Both the position numbers and the translations under genes were made by a program. The notes beneath the pieces are model-generated. The model saw only the letters and a list, made by a program, of their open reading frames with translations. It did not search any database and was not told the origin of the DNA. Shown piece after piece: positions 25,776 through 34,399 of a stretch of DNA of 64,000 nt. Source of the DNA: Prostheceraeus crozeri (Eukaryota > Platyhelminthes > Polycladida > Euryleptidae); NCBI GenBank assembly GCA_907163375.1, contig CAJQUW010008720.1, forward strand, positions 248,001 through 312,000, in the 5' to 3' direction. Positions within the stretch are counted from its first letter, which is position 1, and every line of letters begins with the position of its first letter.

Positions 25776-26762
25776 AAAGCCTCCGACCATTGAAATGGTT
25801 CTTTGGAAGATCGGTTATTTCTCCCTGAATGATTTTGTCCCAGTTACATGCCATAAGCACAAGAATTCGGATGAAGTTAAAAAATAATAAAGGCACAGAT
25901 GATTTGTTCATAGTTATTCATCTCTTTGTTATAGTTATCAATGACTTGAAAATAAACAGTTACCACATTGAAAGCGAATATAAATGGTATCTTCATGAGC
26001 AGCAGGACTGCTGTTGATTAAAGTGATTGCTATTCTAACATAAATTCTTAATTGTCTTCCGGAATAATTGTCAGAAATAACAGGCGTCATTAATGTTTTC
26101 TCCAATTTCGCAGTTCCAGAAAACTTCGCCGAGTAGATGATCCATCGAAATGACAATTCATCGAGCTGGAGCCGTTGAAATTCGCAGTGTAGTTGAGTGA
26201 CGTGTGCATTAGGTTTAAATTGTATTTAACTGTCAATTATTTCCCACTTAATTTTAATATTAACTTGTGCAAGTACTCGAAATATAGAAGCTTTGAACTT
26301 TAAGCACGCAAATAAAGAATTTATTTTAGCACTCTCATTTTAGGATGATTGTTGAATTGGGCAGATCAGATTTTCGGTACGTTATTGGCCCCATCACTTC
26401 ACGAAGACTATCTGCAGTGGCCGGCTTCAAGACATCACGAGTCTTGTAAATTTCACGAATGACGATTTTTTATTTTTAAGAAGCTATTGGTCCGAAAAGT
26501 TATATACAAGAGATAGAAGGTTCGTATTTCTTTGACCGTCTGTTGAAGACGATTAAAATGGCCATATAAAGAGCTAGCGGCATTATTTCGAATTTTAGAT
26601 AAGCGGATGAACTATCAATTTTTAGAGATTGCAAAAAATCTTTGGGTTATAATAGAGCGAGTGAGTTGTGATTCTTTTTTTGTCAGCAAACGGCTGAGCG
26701 AGTCATTTTATGAAATTACAAAAAAGATAAAAAAAGCAAGCATCAAAATGTTAAAAGTTTGA

Positions 26763-26776
26763 GATCTTTTAAAGAT
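26763..26776. repeat. Left target-site duplication of the Penelope-like insertion
   Basis: The 14-bp word gatcttttaaagat is repeated exactly at 30348-30361, on the other side of the element. Confidence 0.6.
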
Positions 26777-26818
26777 TTCAGCAAGTTGAAATTATCCCTT
26801 AGCAGCATTTTCTCATAA

Positions 26819-27588
26819 ATCCAAAAGAAAAACACACCAGTGTAATATAGCCAAAGCTGCTGTATTAATAAAATTCTCAAATTTTCGCGGACAACCGCCT
26901 TGTTCGAGAGTGCACGAGGAATGAACTATATAAGCGAGCGCGCTGACGACCGCTTATCAGCAGAGGGTCACGTGATCGACATCGGCGCAGACAGCGAGAC
27001 GGCAGTACATGGGTCAAGCGCACTCATGAACAGCAAAGGGTAAATGACAGGATAAGAAAAAGGAAGTTTAAAATACAATGTCCTTCAGCTCTTCACGTTC
27101 CTGACGGGAATTGATGCTGGGCTGCCTCTTTTTTATTTCTATAGCCTCAAGTATTCTCAGCGATGTCAATTGATGCTCACGGCTAAGTATTTCTGTTTGA
27201 AAACTGCTTTTACAAGTAAGTTTATGTTTGAAAACTGAGCTGCTGCTCGAATTTATGTGTTCACGCACCCTGATGTGGAGAGGCCGAATAGTGCTGCCAA
27301 TATACAACTTACCACAGCTGCTACACTTCATCTGGTACACACAATTGGTGACATGACACAACTTGTTGTCCTTTACAGGACAGTTCTTCAGCTTGCATTC
27401 ATCAGCTTCCTCCTTCTTCCTGAGGACGTCTCTTAGTGTTCTTGTCTTATGATACATCTTGACTGGGAGGTCATTTTGCTGCAGCACCCTGTTGATGTTC
27501 CTGTTCAGCTGGTCGGAAACGTACGGCATCTTCAGGAAAATAGGGTCTTCAATGCGCTTTATGGTTTTTCTCTTTCTCTTGAAGTTCG
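26819..27588. repeat. Left arm of 770-bp inverted repeat
   Basis: It is the reverse complement of 29581-30350. The boundaries are sharp: at the inner side cgaacttc matches and the next base differs; at the outer side the match stops after ttttggat. In the parts compared base by base only one mismatch was noticed (near 26907), and the encoded endonuclease segments are identical. The arm spans the 3' third of the ORF and the 3' noncoding region. Confidence 0.92.
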
Positions 27589-29554
27589 GCTTCACAGGAA
27601 CGATTTGCTGAGCCACATTACAAGGATAGCCGTTGCTCTTCAGAATATTTTTGAAGTCATTAAGATTGGAGGCGAGGTCTCTACTATCTGTACATCTTTC
27701 TCTAATGCGATCCACCTCGTTTCGGATGATATTCCTTTTCGTTTGTGAAGGTAGGGCCGAGTCACAATGCACAAACAAGGGTTTCTTTGCTCTTTTCTTG
27801 TAGAAGTTGAAAGTAGCCTTGCCCTCGTCTGTTATTGAGAATTCAAAGTCCAGAAGCTTCAGGGTTCTGCCGTTGTTGTTAGGATGCTCGATTTCAAATT
27901 TAATGTTCGGATGTTGTTGATTCATAAACTCCAATATTTTTATAGCCGCAGCTTCGTCTGTGGTGATAATACAAATATCATCAATATAGCGCTTATATAA
28001 TGCTATAGGCATACTTCTCACGGGAAGACATTCCAATCTATGCATGAATAATATTGCCACGATTCCTGCCACACCGTTACCCATCGGCAATCCACTGATC
28101 TGACGAAAGATTTTACCTTCAAATTTGAAATAAGTGCTGGTGAGCACTGTATGTAGGAGATGGCTGACATGGTCCGACCTCAATTGTACTCGTATATCCT
28201 TGTTTTCCTCAATGTGTTGTTTGACTGACTCTATGGCATTTTCCACAGGTATTGATGTATAGAGTGCCGACACGTCTAGGCTGAAAGGATATGAGTTCTC
28301 TTGTAGCGTAGAGTTGTGCAACTTGGATATTTCGTCCATTAGTTGAGTGCTATTCCTGAGGTGGGAGGGTACAGAATCCAACAGGGGACTCAGAACAGTT
28401 TTGAGGAGGAAAGCTAATTTCTTTGTAGGTCCTTGGCAGTTGGATACTATCGGCCTGATCTTCATGGTGGTGCCTTCTTTGTGAGTCTTTATCAGATGAT
28501 AAAAACGTGGGAACTTGGAGTTGTGACTCATGTAGGTGGAAGTTATTCTTCTAGGGAGATTACAAGCAGAAGATACTTCCTTCCAGGCACCATTTAACTT
28601 CGATTCGATAGTGGACATGCTTATCTTATCCACGGGTTCATAAATGGTAGAGTCTGCTAGATGCTCAAACCCCGCTCGTACATAGACATCTTCTTCCACA
28701 GCACAGAATTCTCCTCCTTTGTCACTGGGTTGAAGGACTATGGGCTTGTTCTGCAACTTCTTGATTACTGTGAATTCTTGCTTCGTGAGGTTTTGGAATC
28801 TTCTTTGTGAATTCTTTGCAGAGTCAATCAGCTTGGCAATCTCCACTTGACATCTACGAATCTTTGTTTCAGTGTCAATGTCAGCTGGAGGAGGCACACA
28901 AACATATTGTGTTTCAGGAAATTTAGAGATTGACTGTTCTTGTTGCAGATTTGCTTGGGAGTCGTCTGTGGCCCGTGTAGCTTTATTCTTCCTGTATTCT
29001 CGCCATCTCATTTGGTAACCCATTCGGCAGAGTTGAACGTGCACGTCTTGTAGTACTTTGTCCGACAAATCTTCCTTGATAGCAAATTTGGGACCCTTGG
29101 CTAGCAGGTTGACTTCTTCTGGTTCCAGAGTGCCAGTCAGATCGGTTACTCTGGATTCGATGTGGTCATCCCCAGCAGCCTCATCATCAATAATGTGCTC
29201 GCGTCGCTCGCGAGTCATAGCTGCCACTTTCCGCTGTAAGTGACGTTGATGGGAGCGCCTAGCATGATGATATGCAACTTTGCAGGAGTTGATCAAAGCC
29301 TCTGCGTGTGTGGCTTCTTGACCTCCTCGAATCCTGGAATTGTTTTCCATGGCTGCTTGAAGATTTGAATAATACCTCGATTGCAAGTAGCGCTTCATAT
29401 GGGTCATAATTGTTCGTTTGATCAACGTGGCTTTGTTGCTGAAGGGCGGAAGCTGGTAAAATCTAGGTAGGTGCAGGTTATGAATAGTCTTAGGAAAAAT
29501 GTTCTTCACCAAACAAGTCTTAACAAATTGGAGTTGTACTTTCGCCTTTGCCAT
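27068..29554 (-). CDS. Penelope-like reverse transcriptase / GIY-YIG endonuclease
   Basis: The product copies element RNA into DNA at a nick made by its own endonuclease. I take the ATG at 29554 (MAKAKVQLQF) as the start; the frame stays open to 29710, but that extension reads through the inverted copy and begins without ATG. Visible RT motifs, in order: the block with YHLIKTHKEG and IRPIVSNCQG, catalytic FSLDVSALYTSIP, GLPMGNGVAG, and YIDD at 27.98 kb with its two Asp. A Cys/His-rich linker (CKLKNCPVKDNKLC) follows, then the GIY-YIG domain with VYQMKC, KLYIGST and RPLHIRVREH. About 828 codons is normal for this family. The YIDD box and the GIY-YIG domain, without RNase H, identify Penelope rather than LINE or LTR elements. 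All motifs are intact. Confidence 0.95.
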   Translation of the reverse strand: MAKAKVQLQFVKTCLVKNIFPKTIHNLHLPRFYQLPPFSNKATLIKRTIMTHMKRYLQSRYYSNLQAAMENNSRIRGGQEATHAEALINSCKVAYHHARRSHQRHLQRKVAAMTRERREHIIDDEAAGDDHIESRVTDLTGTLEPEEVNLLAKGPKFAIKEDLSDKVLQDVHVQLCRMGYQMRWREYRKNKATRATDDSQANLQQEQSISKFPETQYVCVPPPADIDTETKIRRCQVEIAKLIDSAKNSQRRFQNLTKQEFTVIKKLQNKPIVLQPSDKGGEFCAVEEDVYVRAGFEHLADSTIYEPVDKISMSTIESKLNGAWKEVSSACNLPRRITSTYMSHNSKFPRFYHLIKTHKEGTTMKIRPIVSNCQGPTKKLAFLLKTVLSPLLDSVPSHLRNSTQLMDEISKLHNSTLQENSYPFSLDVSALYTSIPVENAIESVKQHIEENKDIRVQLRSDHVSHLLHTVLTSTYFKFEGKIFRQISGLPMGNGVAGIVAILFMHRLECLPVRSMPIALYKRYIDDICIITTDEAAAIKILEFMNQQHPNIKFEIEHPNNNGRTLKLLDFEFSITDEGKATFNFYKKRAKKPLFVHCDSALPSQTKRNIIRNEVDRIRERCTDSRDLASNLNDFKNILKSNGYPCNVAQQIVPVKPNFKRKRKTIKRIEDPIFLKMPYVSDQLNRNINRVLQQNDLPVKMYHKTRTLRDVLRKKEEADECKLKNCPVKDNKLCHVTNCVYQMKCSSCGKLYIGSTIRPLHIRVREHINSSSSSVFKHKLTCKSSFQTEILSREHQLTSLRILEAIEIKKRQPSINSRQEREELKDIVF

Positions 29555-29580
29555 GCGCTCACTCACATTGAAACATTCAA

Positions 29581-30101
29581 CGAACTTCAAGAGAAAGAGA
29601 AAAACCATAAAGCGCATTGAAGACCCTATTTTCCTGAAGATGCCGTACGTTTCCGACCAGCTGAACAGGAACATCAACAGGGTGCTGCAGCAAAATGACC
29701 TCCCAGTCAAGATGTATCATAAGACAAGAACACTAAGAGACGTCCTCAGGAAGAAGGAGGAAGCTGATGAATGCAAGCTGAAGAACTGTCCTGTAAAGGA
29801 CAACAAGTTGTGTCATGTCACCAATTGTGTGTACCAGATGAAGTGTAGCAGCTGTGGTAAGTTGTATATTGGCAGCACTATTCGGCCTCTCCACATCAGG
29901 GTGCGTGAACACATAAATTCGAGCAGCAGCTCAGTTTTCAAACATAAACTTACTTGTAAAAGCAGTTTTCAAACAGAAATACTTAGCCGTGAGCATCAAT
30001 TGACATCGCTGAGAATACTTGAGGCTATAGAAATAAAAAAGAGGCAGCCCAGCATCAATTCCCGTCAGGAACGTGAGGAGCTGAAGGACATTGTATTTTA
30101 A
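29581..30101 (+). pseudogene. Partial inverted copy of the GIY-YIG endonuclease end
   Basis: About 172 codons identical in translation to the C-terminus of the minus-strand ORF, including the Cys-rich linker and the whole GIY-YIG domain with its stop at 30101. The frame happens to be open upstream to an ATG at 29499, across the junction. It therefore appears as a 200-codon ORF whose first ~27 residues are antisense of the main ORF. It lacks the RT domain and is a by-product of the inverted arrangement. Confidence 0.85.
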
Positions 30102-30350
30102 ACTTCCTTTTTCTTATCCTGTCATTTACCCTTTGCTGTTCATGAGTGCGCTTGACCCATGTACTGCCGTCTCGCTGTCTGCGCCGATGTCGATCACGTG
30201 ACCCTCTGCTGATAAGCGGTCGTCAGCGCGCTCGCTTATATAGTTCATTCCTCGTGCACTCTTGAACAAGGCGGTTGTCCGCGAAAATTTGAGAATTTTA
30301 TTAATACAGCAGCTTTGGCTATATTACACTGGTGTGTTTTTCTTTTGGAT
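29581..30350. repeat. Right arm of 770-bp inverted repeat
   Basis: Partner of 26819-27588, separated by 1992 bp of unique element sequence. A transcript through the locus could fold into a 770-bp double-stranded stem. Confidence 0.92.
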
Positions 30351-30361
30351 CTTTTAAAGAT
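30348..30361. repeat. Right target-site duplication of the Penelope-like insertion
   Basis: Exact copy of the 14-bp word at 26763-26776. It overlaps the last three bases of the inverted arm. Confidence 0.6.
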
Positions 30362-31066
30362 ATTTTGAATTCTTTCAAACACAGCAAAACAGCCAAATTT
30401 ATTTCTTGTGCATTTCTTGGTTCTCACACTCTTGACTATGTACTGAATGCTTGTCAGGCATGTGCGCGTGGATATAAACAACCAAGAAAAATATGGTGTG
30501 ATCACCCATGCCCTCAACTCACTACCATCAAACCACCATTTATTCGCGTAGCTTTTGATTCGGTCTCCCAATCGCTTTGCACTATCAATACACTAATGGT
30601 CTTCGAAACAACATAAGGTTATTATGTGATGCGATAATTTGATAAAGACTATGTGGCTGCTGAAACATCTCATTTTTTAATTTTAATATTGTTCAGGTTA
30701 TTTTACTGATATACTCGTATGTTATTGTCAGGTCGATCGGTCGAACTCACATGCAACTGTCATACCATGGTATCTGTAGGTTGTCCCTGCCAGATGTACG
30801 GAGCTCATCCGCGCTGAGAGCTGATGATTGGCTCATCATTCTTGGAGGAATACTTCAAGTTGTTATGACGCATAGTTAGTTTTTCGTTTTAGAGACTTAG
30901 TTTCTCAATGATTATTGTTCAGACTTGCCAATAATCAAAGTCAGGATATGTTAATCAAGCAGATTACCTCCATCAATTAATATTGCAATCTTTTCGACAT
31001 CTTTGACCTTCCGTCAAGAAGGTCACGATCATACAAAATATCTCAGCTGTCTTTTCTCTTACACAG

Positions 31067-31168
31067 ATATAAACTGGTTCCATATGGGAGCAACTCATAC
31101 ATTATCGTGGACAAGAAAGAATTTCCGCTTTACGGAAGCAGCGGTTTGAAGAGTATGTGGGACAATAA
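31067..31168 (+). CDS. Beclin-like protein, exon (ECD, YKLVPYGSNSY)
   Basis: The exon follows ctcttacacag and ends before gtgagt. Its first base completes a Lys codon, after which YKLVPYGSNSYIIVDKKEFP is read, then LYGSSGLKSMWDN and two bases of the next codon. Beclin-1 has YRLVPYGNHSY, then KELPLYCSGGLRFFWDNK. The FFW aromatic finger, reported to insert in lipid membranes, is here SMW: Ser and Met replace the two Phe, and only Trp stays. One position is also shorter between NSY and FPLY. Splice phases match both neighbours, and no stop interrupts the frame, which argues against a pseudogene. A Penelope-like element ends about 700 bp upstream and a palindromic MITE lies 580 bp downstream. Confidence 0.95.
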
Positions 31169-31748
31169 GTGAGTCGTCTCCACTTCCTTTGGTCTCCCTG
31201 GTATCGTGCATGTTAATATCCGCATCAAGAGGCCGTTTGATTTTAGTTTATTGAAGAATTGAGTTTGAAAGTTGAATTAAAAGTTGAAATGATGTTATCA
31301 CTAATGAGAATCGTGATTTATCGCAGCGTCAGCAAAACGCGAAGACGGTTTGAAGTGAAATTTCATCTGTCAGTGGTGTAATAACAAATCATTAACCACA
31401 AAATCACCGGTGATTCGATGCTAATTCAAGCTCCAAGTTATTTTCCTTTATCTTCGATAAAGTGATGAATGGATAAAAGTACCAACAGTCAAAACTGATA
31501 ACGAGCTGCGTTATACTCTTCGGAAGCACCTTAGAGCTGACATTTAGCCGAAGTAAGGATAATTGTTTAGAGAGTACATCGACAATAGTTAATTGATGAG
31601 AAATCTGAGAGCTGAAAGGGATCATGTATTTGGAATCAATCAAGAGATGACTGTCCAGCTCACTACGCAATCCCTGGTTACCATTCTCAGCATGAACGAA
31701 TTGAAATCAAATATTCTTTTTGATCAGAATTTATTCGCATACATGTTT

Positions 31749-32104
31749 CAGTAGTGTCGATGGCTACCATCATGAGTGCATAGAGATAGAAGACAATAAA
31801 GGTTCAATTTTTATATAAATTTGCAATCATTGAAAAATCAATAAAGAAGAAATGGCTCTGATTGGGTGTGACTGTTCAGAAGTGGATTCTTGTTGGTGAA
31901 AGATTTGATCTACAGCGAGTCAGCAATTTTCCTATATGGCGAAATGTATCAACAGCAAGAATCAACTTCAGAACAGCTACACCCAATCAGAGTCACTTCT
32001 ACTTTATTGATTTTTCAATGATTGTAAATTTGTATAAGGAAATGACCCTTTTTTGACAGTCTCTTATCTCCACTCACTGATGATGGTAGCCATCGACACT
32101 ACTG
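31749..32104. mobile_element. Palindromic MITE, 356 bp, Tc1/mariner-like ends
   Basis: Both ends begin cagtagtgtcgatggctacc, followed by atcat, in inverted orientation. Pairing continues inward through aatcattgaaaaatcaataaa and ctgattgggtgt to arms of about 150 bp around a short centre near 31.93 kb. TA follows the right end; TT precedes the left, perhaps a mutated TA. No ORF is present. An RNA copy would form a long imperfect hairpin. Confidence 0.75.
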
Positions 32105-32371
32105 TAACATATATGAGCATAAAACCCTGTTCAAAATTTACGGCTCTCTCAAATACTCTTTGTTTCACCGATTCTGTACAGATGTATCCATCGCCATGCT
32201 TTCTGATCAATCCGCTTTTTGTAATAGAAAGCAATAATTTTAAACTACTGCTCTTCAAAATTATCGGTTTATTAGAAAAGACGCATCTTCTTGTAAGTTT
32301 CAGGAACATGCCAATATGATGGGGAGCCTGTGCGCTCAATTAGGGCTGCGATATTTTCATCTGAATTTATG

Positions 32372-32515
32372 TGTTTCCTATGTTATATATAAAAATTGAT
32401 TATTAATATTCAAAATCAATCATGCTCAATTGACTTTGGCAATTAATTATCAAAAATATTCATGTCTGATCATTAAATAAACTGTGTATAATGATGACGT
32501 AATTATATATAACAC
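32372..32515. mobile_element. Possible small MITE
   Basis: The word atgttatatataa near 32379 is mirrored by ttatatataacacat near 32510, bounding about 140 bp of AT-rich DNA. The inverted repeat is short and low in complexity, so this is tentative. Confidence 0.3.
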
Positions 32516-33472
32516 ATCTGACCCAATTTTGCAAGTCGTTATGCTGAAGAAACTAAAAAGTCTTGAACAACTCAATTTCAAGTCATATGTTATATACTCT
32601 TGTTATTATTTAATCCGTATCATATCAACAATCGTTTTATCCTCAAGAGAAGTTAGGAATTAGATGTAAAAAGTCGTTATTTCGAACCACGCATGACAAT
32701 TTGGCATTCAACAGTTTATTTAGCTTTTTAACATTTCAAGCTTCTCTTTGTGCAGGAGATAAGCTGATGGAAAAGCCGTTACTATAATGTCCTTGCATGT
32801 AAAGTAACGCAGTTCCACAGACTAAATCTTCGTTTTTCCCCAATTTGACCTTTGTTTCTAGGAAAACTTCATTACATGATTTTTAACCACCCGTTGGTGT
32901 CCGTTTCCAGAAAGTCCGGTTAAGGTTTAAGCATGGCATCCTTACAGAATCGCATTATTCAAAGAAGTATTACGACGCTGAAAAACAGTTTATTGCAGGA
33001 GTTCATTATCACTAGGTATCGCCATCATCAAGAGCTGAACTTTAATGACCTCGTATAGCATTTTCTTCTGACGCACATGTTGCTAAACGTAGACAGTCAA
33101 GGACAGAAGATTTCACTGAAAGTTCATTTGAAGTCACAAGTTTATGGAGAATACAGACAAGAGGGAATCATAATAACCAATTCACGTTGAATTCATGTGC
33201 AATTGCAATTCTGCTTCTTTTTGTGTAAGTCCAAAAGATTAAGATCCTACGAAATCTCAGCTTTGTAGCGTCTCCTCGCAAAATGTTAACTTACCTTGAT
33301 GCTTAGATGTACATTACTTGATGGTAGAGTATCGTCATGTGCCCCAGATCTGTGAATCCAGGTCAAAACGTTGCCTTCGAGAGATTTCGTCATATATTCT
33401 TGATTTGTTCCACTCGCGGATGAACGACAGTGGAAATTAATTTGACATGCGACCATTTTCTTAGCTTCAATG

Positions 33473-33640
33473 TGTTAGATAATGCGATTGTATTATGTAA
33501 TAATTGACAGTGCAGCTACTGCGGTGATGACTACTCGTTCATCTGCTGTGTGCTGTCGCTCTGGATAGCAGGCACAACCTTTTATGCGTTCTGGCAATTG
33601 AGTGACCATCATCGATACTAGTGAATTCTATATTATAGCA
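33473..33640 (+). repeat. 5' LTR of the Ty3/Gypsy-type element
   Basis: It starts tgttagataatgcgattgta and ends ttctatattatagca, matching 37504-37647 with many substitutions and a roughly 24-bp length difference. The LTRs are short for the family. The divergence implies an old insertion. tggtgacgaga follows immediately; it begins with TGG as a primer-binding site should, and its first seven bases suit a tRNA-Trp-type primer. Confidence 0.8.
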
Positions 33641-33666
33641 TGGTGACGAGAATTGGTTTCAGTAAA

Positions 33667-34390
33667 ATGCCGATGGATTATCCGGCTGTTGAACAATATT
33701 TCAAGCAATTGTGATTTTACATTACAGCAAATGAGCAAGAAGATGTTGATAAAGTGGTGTTATTATCCACTTGTGGCCAAGAGGTATGTTCTTTGATTCA
33801 AGCATTACTTTCACCGGTCGATGTGGGAAATAAAGATGTCACGTTCTCTAAAATTGAAGATTTAGTCATCAAACATTTGAAACCAAAGCGGATTTTGCAT
33901 TACGAGCGTCATTTGATGCACTGACTTGTTTAGAAACCCGATGAAGGCATTGCTAACTTCGTACGGAGACGGAAGGATCTATCTATGCGTTGCGAACTTG
34001 ATTCCCTGGTTGATGATTTGATCCTTTCTCAATTTTGTCTTTGGTCTTCGGGATCAGTCATTGCGAGCTAAACTATTGGGCAAGTCCAGATTGACTATTG
34101 AGACTGCTCTTCAGGAGTGTTTATTACAAGAAACTGCAAGTCAAGCTTCTAAGCAATCAGAGTTATCAGTTTCCACTCTGAAAAGTGAGCATCATTCTAA
34201 ACCTCAACCAGGCTTTCAGAGGAAACGTAACTTTCCTTATTCTCAGAATCAATTTTTAGAAAGATTATCAGTGCATAAGCTGTGGCAAGCGAAATCACAA
34301 GAGAGATCTTTGCAAATTTCGAAATGCCACTTGTCGAATCTGCAAAAGGCTTGGACACATATCTACTGTATGCCAGTTCAAGGATAATGG
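33667..34390 (+). pseudogene. Decayed gag-like region with two CCHC zinc knuckles
   Basis: An ATG at 33667 opens a frame soon interrupted by stops. Further on, residues such as VCSLIQALLSPVDV and KIEDLVIKHLKPK are typical of retrotransposon capsids. At 34272-34373, in another frame than the neighbouring ORF, two CX2CX4HX4C knuckles are readable: CISCGKRNHKRDLC and CRICKRLGHISTVC. Gag packages the element RNA; this copy cannot make an intact protein. Confidence 0.75.
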
Positions 34391-34399
34391 CAATCAGAC

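Larger units (their letters stand above)
26777..30347 (-). mobile_element. Penelope-like retroelement with inverted partial copy at its 5' end
   Basis: A minus-strand copy (26819-29580) carries one long ORF for reverse transcriptase plus GIY-YIG endonuclease. Its 5' end is joined at 29580/29581 to a plus-strand partial copy (29581-30350) of the element's own 3' part. The two arms are both 770 bp without length difference. Penelope-like elements are known for such partial copies in tandem or inverted order (pseudo-LTRs). A 14-bp direct repeat flanks the whole, suggesting it inserted as one unit. The ORF has no stop or frameshift. I could not recognise a hammerhead ribozyme core in the flanks. 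Confidence 0.88.
22895..31066 (+). other. Beclin intron of 8.2 kb
   Basis: The boundaries are gtaaga and cttacacag. It contains a family B SINE at 25590, an extremely AT-rich block at 24600-24760, and a Penelope-like element at 26777-30347. An ORF of 131 codons at 22057-22452, just before the preceding exon, resembles nothing I know. The rest has no recognised content. Confidence 0.85.

Noticed and set aside
26819..27067. Hammerhead ribozyme in the Penelope-like 3' region
   Set aside because: Such ribozymes are known in this class, but I could not find a CUGAUGA plus GAAA core with matching stems on either strand.
29499..29580. N-terminal extension of the 200-codon + strand ORF in the Penelope-like element
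   Set aside because: It is antisense to the main RT ORF and arises from the inverted junction.
29555..29710. Extension of the Penelope-like ORF upstream of ATG 29554
   Set aside because: It has no ATG at 29710 (TTG) and is mostly antisense of the inverted partial copy.
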